DNA of 64,000 bases from Filobasidium wieringae (lineage: Eukaryota; Basidiomycota; Tremellomycetes; Filobasidiales; Filobasidiaceae), in the NCBI GenBank assembly GCA_001600055.1, contig BCIV01000002.1, forward strand, positions 810,287-874,286. Direction: 5' to 3'. Positions 10,178-20,029 of this stretch are shown piece after piece. Within the stretch, counting starts at the first letter, position 1. Each line of letters starts with the position of its first letter. Position numbers and translations under genes: made by a program. The notes beneath the pieces are model-generated. The model did no database searches, was not told where the DNA came from, and saw only the letters and a program-made list of their open reading frames with translations.

Positions 10178-10920
10178 GTCGAGTGTATTTGAATGTTTCT
10201 GTTGAAATGCGATGGAGAGGAATAAAGTCGTTGGGTGATGATGTCGAGGTCGAGGTCGACGCGATGACGACTGAAGTGGTTGTGTTATTTCCACCTCCCA
10301 CAAGTACACTTTCACGTGACCTCTCTAGAAAATCCGCCTGGCGACTATATAAACAACCTCGACTCGTCCTCCTCATCGACTCCCACACACACCCTCCCCC
10401 TTCTTCTCTCAACTGCCGAAAGGCACGTGCGGCTGGGGCCGTTTACTTAGTTTCCCTTTGTTGCTCCGTCCAAACACTCTACCTCTGATCCAGGGTCCAC
10501 CCCTCCCTCTGGCTCTAACGCGGGGGGAGGACGAAACGTGTGTGATCCCGGGTCGCGGCATAACACGGTCAGAGCGACTGGTCGTCGAGCGTCAATCGGC
10601 CCCTCGAAGAAGTCTGGTCCGCGATTCCTTCTCCCCGCAAAGGAGAAGGGCGGATCGGGTGGGAACGTCTTAGCACCCGTCCTTTGTACGCCCTGTCCCG
10701 GTCTGACCGGGGCACGAGCTTTGATAGAGCTCGTTCGTGGTTATGAGGCGGGTCGGTGGTTCATACAGTCTGTAGCATATAGCATATAGCCCATCATGTG
10801 TGCATGTCGATATGAAACAATGCATCTTCCGTACTCGACCCTGCACTCTGGTACTCTGAACGTCATCGTTGCACCTTCAAAACCATGCGATCGATCTCCA
10901 CGCATCTCCTCATCCCGCTA
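10178..10920 (+). ncRNA. Possible structured non-coding RNA behind a TATA box
   Basis: A 743-nt spacer without a credible coding gene. TATATAAA at about 10345-10352 on the plus strand is a consensus TATA box, so a + transcript could start near 10380. Downstream there are several near-perfect hairpins: CCTTCTCC/GGAGAAGG around 10626-10649, CCCGGT/ACCGGG around 10697-10711, and GAGCT/AGCTC around 10716-10732. A short repeat, AGCATATAGCATATAGCCC, is at about 10774-10791. No run of T marks a Pol III end. I checked for U1-U6, telomerase template, SRP and RNase P/MRP core motifs and saw none. The read-outs could also be the AMMECR1 promoter (which lies on the other strand) and its leader. Confidence 0.3.
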
Positions 10921-12247
10921 CTACGCACAATCCGCCCTCCTCCCCAAGACCCAATAAGCCCGTCCTCCAGGCCAAGTATGAACCCCACTCCCTTCCTCCC
11001 AGACCCAAGGTTTCCCACCTTTCGGCAACTTGCCCTCTAGCGTCAGTTGTTCGTGAGCGATCATAGCTAGGTATCGGATCTGAGAGATTAGTGAGGGAAT
11101 GGGTCGTTAGATGGAAAGCCAAATGAGATGGGATGATCAACGGCGAGACTGACATGTTCGAACGACCGTGATCGGTAAGCCGACGTATACCCGTCCAATA
11201 CCAGGATGAACGGGATGATTGGGATGATATAGGTGAAGAACAGCGTCACTGATCATCCAAGTAAGCAAGATCGTCAGCACACCCCTGAACCCGAATGGAT
11301 CGTGCGCCGTGCGAGACATGGCTTGGCATGGCTTACGAAGGGTGGGTTTCAGAGTGGGAGTAAAGATCCAGGTCAATGGCCATAATCCCGTGATCGTCAG
11401 TAAACTGCCAAAGTCGAATTTCTGTAGTTCAAAGATCCTGTCATCGTCGTCGTTGTCGTTGCGAACCGTCAGAATCAGTCGTCACGAGGAGGGAGATTCG
11501 GAAGAGAGACCCCCCAGGACTCACCCTAATCCGTCAGACGACAACATGGCATCCTTTATAACCCCTACGGCCAATTGTTCATCGAAATGATGAAAGGCCA
11601 AGAAGAACGTCCGGAACGTCTGATCGTCCGTCCCCACCCCGGGTCCCTTGCCTTTACGTTGAACCAGCCCGGTCTTCTTTGAGGAAGCTGAGCCGTTTCG
11701 AGCTAGGGAGAGGAGGTTGGGTGGGGCCGAGGTGGCATCTACCGAGACGGGGATGTAGGATAGGGAGTGAGTGGGGGATGAGAGGGAGGCGGACGTCCAG
11801 GCCGAGGTGTGCGGGTGGATGTCGGTCAGGAGGAATGGGATTGGGTTGGATCGGCGTTTGCTGGTTGATAATGAATCGGGTTCAAAGATGAGCAACACAA
11901 GGAAGAGGCTGAGACTACGACAATGAAGAGAGACGGACATACTTCATTATCCTCTCGATCGTCTGAATAGGTCCACCAGCCCCCGAACAGAAATCGACCA
12001 CGCTCAACCTCCCTCCCGCTTGACCCGTCCGAGTCAACTTCCTGACCTGCTCCTCCAACACATCCACGATGAGCTCGGAGGGGGATTGTTTCTGTAACGG
12101 CCAAAAGGTGTTTGTCCATGCGAGAGTGAGCATGTCCTGGATCGGTCGACGGATGTAAGCGGGGACATAGGGTTGTTCGTGGAACTCGATGAAGCGGTTA
12201 CGAGGGGTTGGACGCTGAGGTCGCGGGTTGAGCGTTGTTGTGAGCAT
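10921..12247 (-). CDS. Methyltransferase-like protein with a C-terminal membrane segment
   Basis: Exons (-): 11943..12247, 11525..11860, 11337..11437, 11154..11248 and 10921..11079; 331 aa. VVDFCSGAGGP at residues 83-93 resembles motif I of class I SAM-dependent methyltransferases, and the following PIPFLLTDIHPH fits motif II, which carries the acidic ribose-binding residue. A hydrophobic helix, LTLFFTYIIPIIPFILVLDG, lies at about 248-267 and is followed by the SAYRSRSFEHIRYLA block. The substrate is not predictable. A methyltransferase fold joined to a membrane helix suggests a peripheral or lipid-facing enzyme. Introns are 74-88 nt. The ATG at 12247 is the only one in frame. The gene diverges from the NTF2-like gene by 259 nt. 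Confidence 0.8.
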
Positions 12248-12506
12248 GTTCGTGGTGGTGTTGCGCTGGAAGTTGACGTTGCCAGGATGTGAAGTGACAG
12301 GGATGAGAGGTTGTTGTGAGCTGAACTGATATCGTTGTGCATGTCCAAATGTCGATTACGTCATCAGATCGATCACCTCGCAGACGCTTCAGCATCCTGC
12401 GCTGCTGCTAGAGCTGTTAGAGCTGCACATATCCTCGCCCACTCTGTCGCTTGCTACACTACACTGCTGCTCACTACGACCACCCTCGTCCACTACCACG
12501 CCAAAA

Positions 12507-13257
12507 ATGTCTTCCTACCCTCCATCCCAGACATCTCAAACAGAGATAGCCAACACCACAATCTCCACCGCCCCCTCGATCACCCTCGATCCGCTCCAGA
12601 AACAACAAGTCGGCCTCGTCCTCGATCTATTCCAAGCAAAGGGGACGATGGAGAAGATCGACAAGTGGTTGACAGAGGATGTCGTCTATGAGGATCTCTT
12701 TGCTACTACCTTGGGCAGGGAACAGGTCGGTAAGTGATCGTCGAGTGACACGGTTTCTCAGAGGTTGAAGACGAGGACTAAAACCACCAACCCGTCACGT
12801 TCACTCTTAGCCGGTCAATTCCTAGGTCTCCCCGTCGTCTGTAAATCCTCCGAAACCTTGTCTCACACACTCAAAACTCTCAACCCCTCCCCGCTCACCC
12901 CGAATCAGACTCATAAAGGGACACACGACATTCCCTATTCAAAGTACCCCAAGATGTATCAACTCGACCTCGAAGTCAAGCACAAGTTTGTTTTCAAACC
13001 GTTAGGAAACGAGGTGGTCATGAACAGTACCATCCAGATCTGGGCCAACCCGGAAGAAGAAGGGGGAAGGATCGTTAGGATTCAGGATAGACCGGTCCAG
13101 GAGATCCCGGAGAATAGTCTCATCACCGTAAGCACCGTCTCGGCGTGTGGGTGGTACTCTCCTGATCATTGACTTGATCGGACTATGACAGTTTATGAGA
13201 AAGATGAACGCCGTGGTCGCACCCAAGATCTTGGGCGTGCATTCTTCTGCCGCTTGA
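12507..13257 (+). CDS. NTF2/SnoaL-like fold protein
   Basis: Exons 12507..12729, 12811..13127 and 13192..13257; 201 aa. After a Thr/Ser-rich leader, the segment QKQQVGLVLDLFQAKGTMEKIDKW followed by EDVVYEDLFATTLGREQ has the look of the first helix and hairpin of the NTF2/SnoaL-like fold. A beta-rich second half, LDLEVKHKFVFKPLGNEV then RIVRIQDRPV, completes the cone. Such proteins are often uncharacterised in fungi. I see no catalytic residues I can name and no targeting signal. Intron sizes are 81 and 64 nt. The terminal exon is only 21 codons and ends VHSSAA. Confidence 0.82.
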
Positions 13258-13420
13258 AACCGGTGTATCGTTCTCGAGAATGCTTGCTTGATCGTCGTAA
13301 ATAACTATATGAAAGCTATGTAAGCTAGTGTACAAGGGGGCAAGGACGTCTTGCCCTTCACCCCTTCCTTGGGTTGCAAGAGATGAAGATCGTATGCCAG
13401 TTTCAAGCGTCGTGAAGGTG

Positions 13421-14143
13421 TCATGCTTGAACCGATTGCAAGGCTTTCAAGATCTCACTTGAACTATATCCCGTCAGATCCACGTCCTTTTGAGTTCCTT
13501 CGCCTGATAAAGTAAAGGTCGACCAGATTTAGCCCCCGACGTCCCGTTCGACCAGCCCTTGATTTGTTTCGTCACTGACCAAACCCGACGATCATCCTGA
13601 CCTTCTCCCTCTCCTTCTTCCCACCCTCCAGACTCTCCTCCACTTTCAACGCCTCCTCCGCCTTCTTGACCAGTTCAGGGTCTTTCGATTTCGTCCGCAC
13701 GGATGGAAGTTCTTTCACGTCGAATACGATCGTAGGATTGGAATAGGATAGGCGAGGGAGGGTAGTCGATATGAATTGTCTACGTTCGGGTGCGAAGGTT
13801 TGAGATCAAAGCGGAATGGATTTATTTCGGAGAGTTTAGCAACCTAACCCACGACCTCATCGATCACAGAACAAGAGACTCACGTCGTACCCTTCCCCGC
13901 TCTTTTCGTCACATAACTGAAAGAAACGCTCTTGATCCCACTCGACAACTTTTCCGCTCCCGTCCCGCTTCGCAACGCCTGGATCGCCTGGGCTACGGGA
14001 AGTTTCTTGAGTGATTGTTTGGTCATTTTTCGTAGATCGTTGTCGGGTCGAGCGAAGAGGAGGTAGCGGAGGGGAGACACCGAAGTGGTAGAATCAGGAA
14101 GTTGAAGGGGTCCTTGTTCAACCTTCTGGTTAGATACGGACAT
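13421..14143 (-). CDS. Mitochondrial ribosomal protein with L51/S25/CI-B8 domain (mS25/mL61-like)
   Basis: Exons (-): 13884..14143, 13580..13779 and 13421..13503; 180 aa. After MSVSNQKVEQ the block DNDLRKMTKQSLKKLP is followed by VSFSYVTKRAGKGTT, QFISTTLPRLSYSNPTIVFDV and a C-terminal DVDLTGYSSSEILKALQ. This is the thioredoxin-like L51/S25/CI-B8 fold shared by mL43, mS25, mL61 and complex I NDUFA2; the basic N-terminal part favours a ribosomal protein. A linker rich in Lys/Glu (about 120-150) interrupts the fold. The start at 14143 is the nearest ATG, but an upstream exon is possible because a TCTAACCAG acceptor-like sequence overlaps the first codons. Introns are 104 and 76 nt. Confidence 0.8.
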
Positions 14144-14408
14144 GAGGTTGTTATCGTCAGGCCGAGTCTCGAGTAGTCGTGATGTCCGCGTGTCTCGACG
14201 ACTAGGTAGGGCAGGAAGATACTCCCTTTTTCTGGCGTACGAGATAGTCAGAATCAAGTTCCTGGTTGAGCAGATCATGATCAGAATACACATGCTCGAA
14301 CTGATGTTCCCTTTGATGTTCATGGAATATGCTATGCAAAGACTCGAAACTCTGTACGATTACAACTGTCAGAAAGCCATCAAATCACGGTTTCCCCTTT
14401 ATGCTCAT

Positions 14409-15437
14409 CTACCATATCCGCTCCCACATCGCTCTCCCGACCAACTCGTCGACCTTACCCCTCTCCAAAACTCCCCTTATAAATTCCGCAAGCACCTCCG
14501 TCTCCATCCCCGCTAATCGTAAGACGCCTCCCCTCTCCTTTTCTACGAGACTGAATGACCAGAGTAAGACCCCGTTGGGTTGTTGGGTCTGGAATTGTCG
14601 CTGATTGGGGTCTTGAGAGAGAGCCGATAAGGCATCGAGGAGCGATCGGAAACGAGGTCCGTAGATCAGAATAGTAGCGTACGTTTGGTAAGGATTCATA
14701 CGATCCGCTAGGGTATCCGGTTTGATCGTCCTCGATCGTCCGTTCACTTCGCTATTCAGGCTCTGGTTCTCGAGGACGGTCTTTTCCCGCATGATCACGT
14801 TTGCGCCCAAGACCACCTCGTTCAGACTGGAATATCGTTCGAAATCCCATTCTTCCACTTTATCCGAATCGTTCGCTCTCGTCCTTCCCGCAGTGAACCA
14901 GTCGAGCAGGATGACGCTCGAGGAGGAGGAAGTGAGATGGATCCGTTGAGCTTGGTAATACGATGATCGGGCGTAGGGTTGGATGGGGGAAGGAAGCAAC
15001 AGGAGAAAAGCATCGGGTTCGACCGTGACGTGCATTCGTTGGATCGTCTTCCCCGTCAACGGACCGGGAGTGAGAGCCGTTTTCGATAATGACTGTGGCC
15101 TAATTCCTGGTCGTATTCGAAAGACCTTCGTACTCCCTTGCGTCAAGAGTAAAAGTCCAGCTTCTCTTGATACCACCACTTTGAGAGTGATTTCGTCCCC
15201 CGCTACAAGCCCTCCGCCGTACGCCAAAAGGTAGCATGTCCCAAGATGTCTTGGAGTCGATAGAAGTGGAGAAGGGGACAAGAGCTTGAGGGGGTAAGAT
15301 GCTTTCAACGTCGAAAAGGTCGACCTGCCTTGTCCAGGCGATGAAAGATGTAGCGTCCCATACCCCGGCAAAGTGGTGGATGCGGGAGGAGACATCCTGC
15401 TCGGTCCGTCTTGAACCGGCTTTGATGAGCTAGCCAC
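14409..15437 (-). CDS. URE4: Urease accessory protein UreD
   Basis: A single exon of 342 aa. GGGLVAGDEI at residues 74-83 and LLLTQGSTKVFR at 96-107 are the signature blocks of UreD. They are followed by PIQPYARSSYYQAQRI and LLDWFTAGR, also conserved. UreD (Ure4 in Cryptococcus) works with UreF and UreG to insert nickel into apo-urease in the cytosol, so this organism should be urease positive. No urease structural gene or other accessory gene lies in the window, as expected for fungi. The C-terminus ends MWERIW, and a further exon cannot be excluded because GGTAGATG follows. Confidence 0.93.
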   Translation of the reverse strand: MASSSKPVQDGPSRMSPPASTTLPGYGTLHLSSPGQGRSTFSTLKASYPLKLLSPSPLLSTPRHLGTCYLLAYGGGLVAGDEITLKVVVSREAGLLLLTQGSTKVFRIRPGIRPQSLSKTALTPGPLTGKTIQRMHVTVEPDAFLLLLPSPIQPYARSSYYQAQRIHLTSSSSSVILLDWFTAGRTRANDSDKVEEWDFERYSSLNEVVLGANVIMREKTVLENQSLNSEVNGRSRTIKPDTLADRMNPYQTYATILIYGPRFRSLLDALSALSQDPNQRQFQTQQPNGVLLWSFSLVEKERGGVLRLAGMETEVLAEFIRGVLERGKVDELVGRAMWERIW

Positions 15438-15587
15438 GATAGTACGAGCAGCTTCGTGATCTAGTGCAAAGTTTGCTGGTTAGGGGAGTTCATGCTGGCT
15501 GGCCTGATATTTACTGCAGCAAGAAGCGAGATTGCAACGGTATCAAGGGGAATCCTTGTGGTTGTGCTACAAATATCGCTGCCCTCC

Positions 15588-15943
15588 TTATCTCGGATAT
15601 CGCAATTTGGTTCCGATCGTGATACGCAACCACCCCGACTCCGAATCCTCTTCACCCTCATCTGACCAGTCGGCGTCTTCACCCTCAGCCTTGGCCTGAA
15701 AAGAGGTAGTGGTTAGATGGGGTCGTGTAGCACCATGGAATGGCAAACGATTTACCGAATCAGCCTGTTCGAAGGTCATGCGCCTTCTCTTCTCAACCTG
15801 TTCGCAAGGGCTCTCCTCCCTACTGCTTTTTTGGGACTCCTGGGATTGGGTTTAATCGGCAAACGCCTGTTGTTGGGACGGCAGGGGTCCACGCTGGCGT
15901 TAGGTTTGCTGACCAGGTTGACCACCTGGTGCTCAAGCCATGA
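15588..15943 (-). pseudogene. Small unresolved gene, possibly broken
   Basis: The best intact model is two exons, 15756..15779 and 15588..15695, giving 43 aa: MTFEQADS then an acidic stretch (GEDADWSDEGEEDSESG) and WLRITIGTKLRYPR. The splice sites GTAAAT and TTTTCAG are good. Upstream, the same frame reads Gln/Pro-rich and coding-like back to an ATG at about 15943, but holds one TGA and two TAA codons within roughly 32 codons. Either the N-terminal part is decayed, or unseen short exons avoid the stops. I do not recognise the protein. Confidence 0.35.
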
Positions 15944-16105
15944 ACCTTAGAATCATCAAAAATCGTCTGCCAATCATTGGAATCTGTTTTGCGATATTCA
16001 TGACTACGCTCTCCGAATGGGAATCGTTGTGTTCCATAAATATCAATATGAGATGATGAGGACTTGATTCAAGATTATACAACTGCGATTGATATCCGAG
16101 TCGTA
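15780..16105. other. Spacer between the small unresolved gene and DSK2
   Basis: Apart from the stop-interrupted Gln-rich stretch (15780-15943) I see nothing in this 326-nt segment. The part next to DSK2 is AT-richer and is probably its 3' UTR. Confidence 0.4.
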
Positions 16106-18035
16106 TTACGAGCTAGCAGGAACACCTATCAATCCGTATAGAGTTCCTGTCAGCTCAGATCCGGGTAATAACGAGCGAATATGCATCACAGCGACTCACG
16201 TCCGGAAAAGATCAACTCGATCGCCGCCTCGACGTTCCCGCCCGTCATACTAAGCGCCCTCAGATTCTGCTGAGGATCCACCAAGCCCATCTCATTCAAA
16301 CTTCTCAACTGATTCTCGAACCTCTCCTCGAGGGTTCTAGTATCCTGAGGTTGAGCGGGGGTAACAGCAGCGGAATTGGGAGACCCCATACCCCCCATTC
16401 CTCCAAACCCACCGAACCCGCCGAATCCACCTGCACCACCTCCCGCTCCTCCTCCCATTCCCATTCCCATCAGATTCCTCATCATATCGGGGTTCATCCC
16501 ACCGAACATCCCCCCACCTCCTGCACCTCCGAAGGGGTTGGCGGCGGCGGCGTTAGCCCCGGTATTAGGGGTCTGCTCGGCGGTCTCTCCTGTGGCAGCC
16601 CCTTGAGCACCAAACCCGGCAACAAGAGGATTAGCTCCTCCTGCTCCACCAGCTCCACCCATCCCTCCAAATCCACCGCCACCTCCCATCTGTTGCTGCA
16701 TCTGCATCATCTGACGGATCATTGCGGGATCTCTCCTGATCATCCCATCCAAACACACAGCTCGATCAGTCTCCTGACAAGTCTCAACCTAGAGTAGGGA
16801 CGATCGAAACTCACATCATCTGCCTCATCATAGGGCTCCTCATCATCTCCCTAACTTGAGGTCCCATCGCTTGCAACGAAGGGTTACTATCGAGGATCTG
16901 ATCCACGAAGAAATCAGGTAGATCCAATAGTTGGGGACATATCGCGAACAAAGCGAGGAGGAGGAAAAAGGTTGGGTCGATTGGTGCGGTGGTGGACATG
17001 ATCGCGAACATCGTGGGTTGGTGAGATCGAGAAGAGGCGTCCATCCAGATCAATCGGATGTATCCATTCCATGAGCCCACAAAGAGAGAATGAAAGGAAT
17101 CCCAAACCGTACGTCATCGCATAACAACCCCCATAGAAATCAGGACAAGAATCAAACAACGCTTCTTCAGCGGTCTTCTCCCATATAATAGCAAGGATAG
17201 GATGACTGACCTGATCCATCATTTCAGGGGTGATCATGCTCATAGCCTGACTGATCGCTTCCGGGTTGTTCATCATGTCCGCCATCTGAGGATCGGGAGA
17301 TGATACAAGGGTGGTTATTAGGATAAGAGCAGCGATGATGATAAGAAGGGAGTATCGATAACGAACGAGCGCAAATCAGTGAGCCACGATCCCGCTCGAT
17401 CATATCCTACTGATCCGGAACTCACGGCGTTAGGATCGGTCATATTCCCCATACCCCCTGGCATCTGAGCAAAAGGATTGAAAGTACCACCTCCCATCCC
17501 ATGTCCCCTCATCCCCTCCAGAAGCGCCAAGGGATCGTTCCCCACGTTCATCCCTGCGTTGAAATTAGAGGGGACTCCCCGAGCCTCGGAAGGAGCAGGG
17601 TTACCGGGGTTGGACGAACTGGATCCGGCGGGTTTGTTGGGGCTGGCTCCTTTTACCAGATGAAGCGTGTGGTTCGTTTGGATCTTGTAGGTCGAGAGAG
17701 GTTCTTCGTCTTTCAGGACCTATCGCATGGACGGGGAACGAGGCGGACGAGGACGATTCGTCATCCCTTCCGCTCGTCGAGCATATCTCGAACGAGGCTC
17801 AATCTGACTCACCTTTCCGCTGTAGATCAGTCTCTGACGATCAGACTCGATCTGGGTCTGTTCCTCAATTTTCTGCTTGAGCTCAGAAGTGAGAAGAGAG
17901 AGGGGCACGGTGAGGGACAACTTGAGCTCCGAAGGGCCCTTGACGTTTCTGTAAAGTCCAGTGCGAGGTCAAGCGTCAGCGGATTGCGAGGGAATTGCTT
18001 GAGGAGGGGACTTGCATTGTAACTTCGTCTGACAT
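16106..18035 (-). CDS. DSK2: Ubiquilin, DSK2-like proteasome shuttle
   Basis: Exons (-): 18016..18035, 17813..17948, 17426..17719, 17211..17285, 16815..16897, 16200..16735 and 16106..16125; 387 aa. An N-terminal ubiquitin-like domain (about 2-75) starts SDEVTINVKGPSELKLS. STI1-type repeats follow, with MADMMNNPEAISQAMSM, NPSLQAMGPQVREMMRSP and RDPAMIRQMMQM. A Gly/Met/Ala-rich linker then leads to a C-terminal UBA domain (about 340-383: LRSLNEMGLVDPQQNLRAL, then VEAAIELIFSG). The family carries ubiquitylated proteins to the proteasome. Intron 1 has a GC donor (GCAAGT); only that choice gives VTINVKGP. Intron 4 is 313 nt, four times the usual size. First and last coding exons are each 20 nt. 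Confidence 0.93.
17949..18015 (-). other. GC-AG intron in DSK2
   Basis: On the minus strand the exon ends ...ACAAT and the intron starts GCAAGT and ends TTTACAG. No GT donor nearby restores the frame. Using GC gives the conserved VTINVKGPSELKL start of the ubiquitin-like domain. Size 67 nt. Confidence 0.85.
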
Positions 18036-20029
18036 GATACGATCTGTTGGAGTAGAGATCGCTTGGTTCGAATGATCTGTCGAGGATGGAAGATGGATTA
18101 CATCAAGAATCAAGAACCAAGGTGCGATATGATGATGATGCAGCATCCAATCGCGCATACGTAAAACACGTCATTCCCTGGCAAACGTTATCAATCCGCG
18201 CTCGTCAGAGAGTCCTAGTTGTATATAGGAGATAAAGGACAAGTGTGTACATAGGGTCGAATTCATTGCAGGTTCCAGTCGATCTGCCACCTCTTAGGCT
18301 GGAGATTGCGCCTGCTTACCGCCCACAGTTGAACATCGTCTTTTCGAGCGGAATGCGATTCCACAATGCTCTTACGATGGTTTGCACATTGCGAAAATCA
18401 GGAGGGTCATGCAACTCCTCCAAGGGGTTGGTGTTTTTACAGGCAAGAATCGTCTAGTTTGATACCAGTCTGAGGAACGTTTCCCCTGTTATAATTTGTA
18501 TGGTATCTCTGTCGCAGCAACTAATGGAGTTTATCGCCACCAACCCCTTGCTAACCCTATGCGAAACAGTCGATCCCGCTCGGAACCCTCCTTGCGAGTT
18601 AGACCACAAACCCTGTAACTACCAAACGACAACACGATCAACAGCCAGGGCCAAATTCTATGAAACAAACACGTTCCCGAGTTGCTCGTGGATGTCCTGG
18701 GTACCCCTCATCTTGCCTTCGTTTCTTGCTCCGAGTGAACAGATCGGTCCGGTCTGAAACGCGTCTGTTCTTCCCTTGAAATCAGGTTCGAGGGAACACC
18801 ACTATACGAACTTTTCAGTGTAGCAGGATTGCGCTGGTTGGTTCTAATACATGGGCAGGAAACCCTCAAGGGTACCCAGAAGGATCGACAAGTCAACAGG
18901 TCCGAGGAGGAGCGCGCGTCGATGGCGATAGGCTTCGTGCGAGGTTCAGATCTGACTATTACCTCCCGCACGAGCTTGACAGCATTCTTTTTCGTGGTAT
19001 ATTCATCGACGCCATCTTTTTATCAGATGGAAGTCGGATGGAGAGCGCTGGTTCGATTCCGTTCGTCATGCCGTAAGCGATCCTCTTTTGATCTGGTCGT
19101 TAGGATAATAGCCCCCGATGAGCACATCATCAGGCGCAAGTAAAGAAGGAGCAGTCAGTTTCGGTAGAAGAATTTTCAGTCCTCTCTGAGAAGTACTCTA
19201 CGTATACACTGGCGCTAGAACGCTGTTTAATAGACTTTTCTCTACTTACTCGACCTCCCAGATGGTGAGAGTCGACGACTCGACACGTCATGATGGAAAG
19301 GCAGCGACCTGTTATCAAACACGTTGTGCGCTAGAAAACCCGGGTCTTCCGCGTTGATCGCGCTAGTGGAAACGCGTTTCAAGCGAAATTGAAATCAAAA
19401 CAAACAAAGGAAAAGCGAATTCGACACAGCAGACATCATCGAAATCACTCCACATTGACCTCAGAGACCACCCGCTGCCACCTCCAGCTACACCATACCA
19501 CCACACACAGGCAGAGCCTACTCCCCACACACACACTCGCTCATCACTCTCCTTTCCTTCTGCAAGAAATCGCGCCACACTTTCGTTACTTCCACCACAC
19601 GCTACACCTAAAACAATCATCACTCACCCTTTGACGGCTCTCCTGACGCCCTTTCCACTACCTTTCTTCGTGACCCCTTTCAACTAGACTCGACGTTTCA
19701 CTCGGTTTCCTCTCGTGCTCTTCCGTGGTCACTGGTACTGGTGACTTGCATCAAACGACGGCTGGCGACTTTATCCCGTTGAAGGATCTTGCGAGAAACA
19801 GAACGTGTTATACTCTGCATCATCGACAACTAGCAACTAGCAAATAGACTCTCTATCTGCCGCAAACGGATACTTTACCGTCAAACAACGCCTCCTCCTT
19901 CTCTGGCAGTATCGAGCAACAACGAACTCACTCCAGTCCCGGATCAAGCCATCACTTCTCAACCAAACTCACCTCGGACCCAAATCCACCCCCGCACGAT
20001 ATACCCACCTCTCACTCCGATCATCAATC
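18036..20029. promoter_or_regulatory. Two-kb divergent spacer between DSK2 and the SH3 membrane protein
   Basis: No gene is supported here. The largest + frame, 18500-18757 (85 aa), shows no recognisable feature. From about 19380 the sequence turns CA/CT-rich with short poly-CA (ACACACAC near 19527), as expected for a long fungal 5' leader of the + gene. Long divergent spacers of this kind usually hold regulated promoters. No transposon ends or tRNA boxes hold up. Confidence 0.45.

Noticed and set aside
10458..10789. Short + frames in the 10.4-10.8 kb spacer as a protein gene
   Set aside because: Overlapping frames without start context or family similarity; the hairpin structure explains the region better.
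18500..18757. 85-aa + frame in the DSK2/SH3 spacer
   Set aside because: No motif, no splice partners, composition like random DNA.
19049..19080. B-box-like GGTTCGATTCC of a tRNA gene
   Set aside because: The flanks do not form a T-stem or acceptor stem and no A box lies upstream at the right distance.
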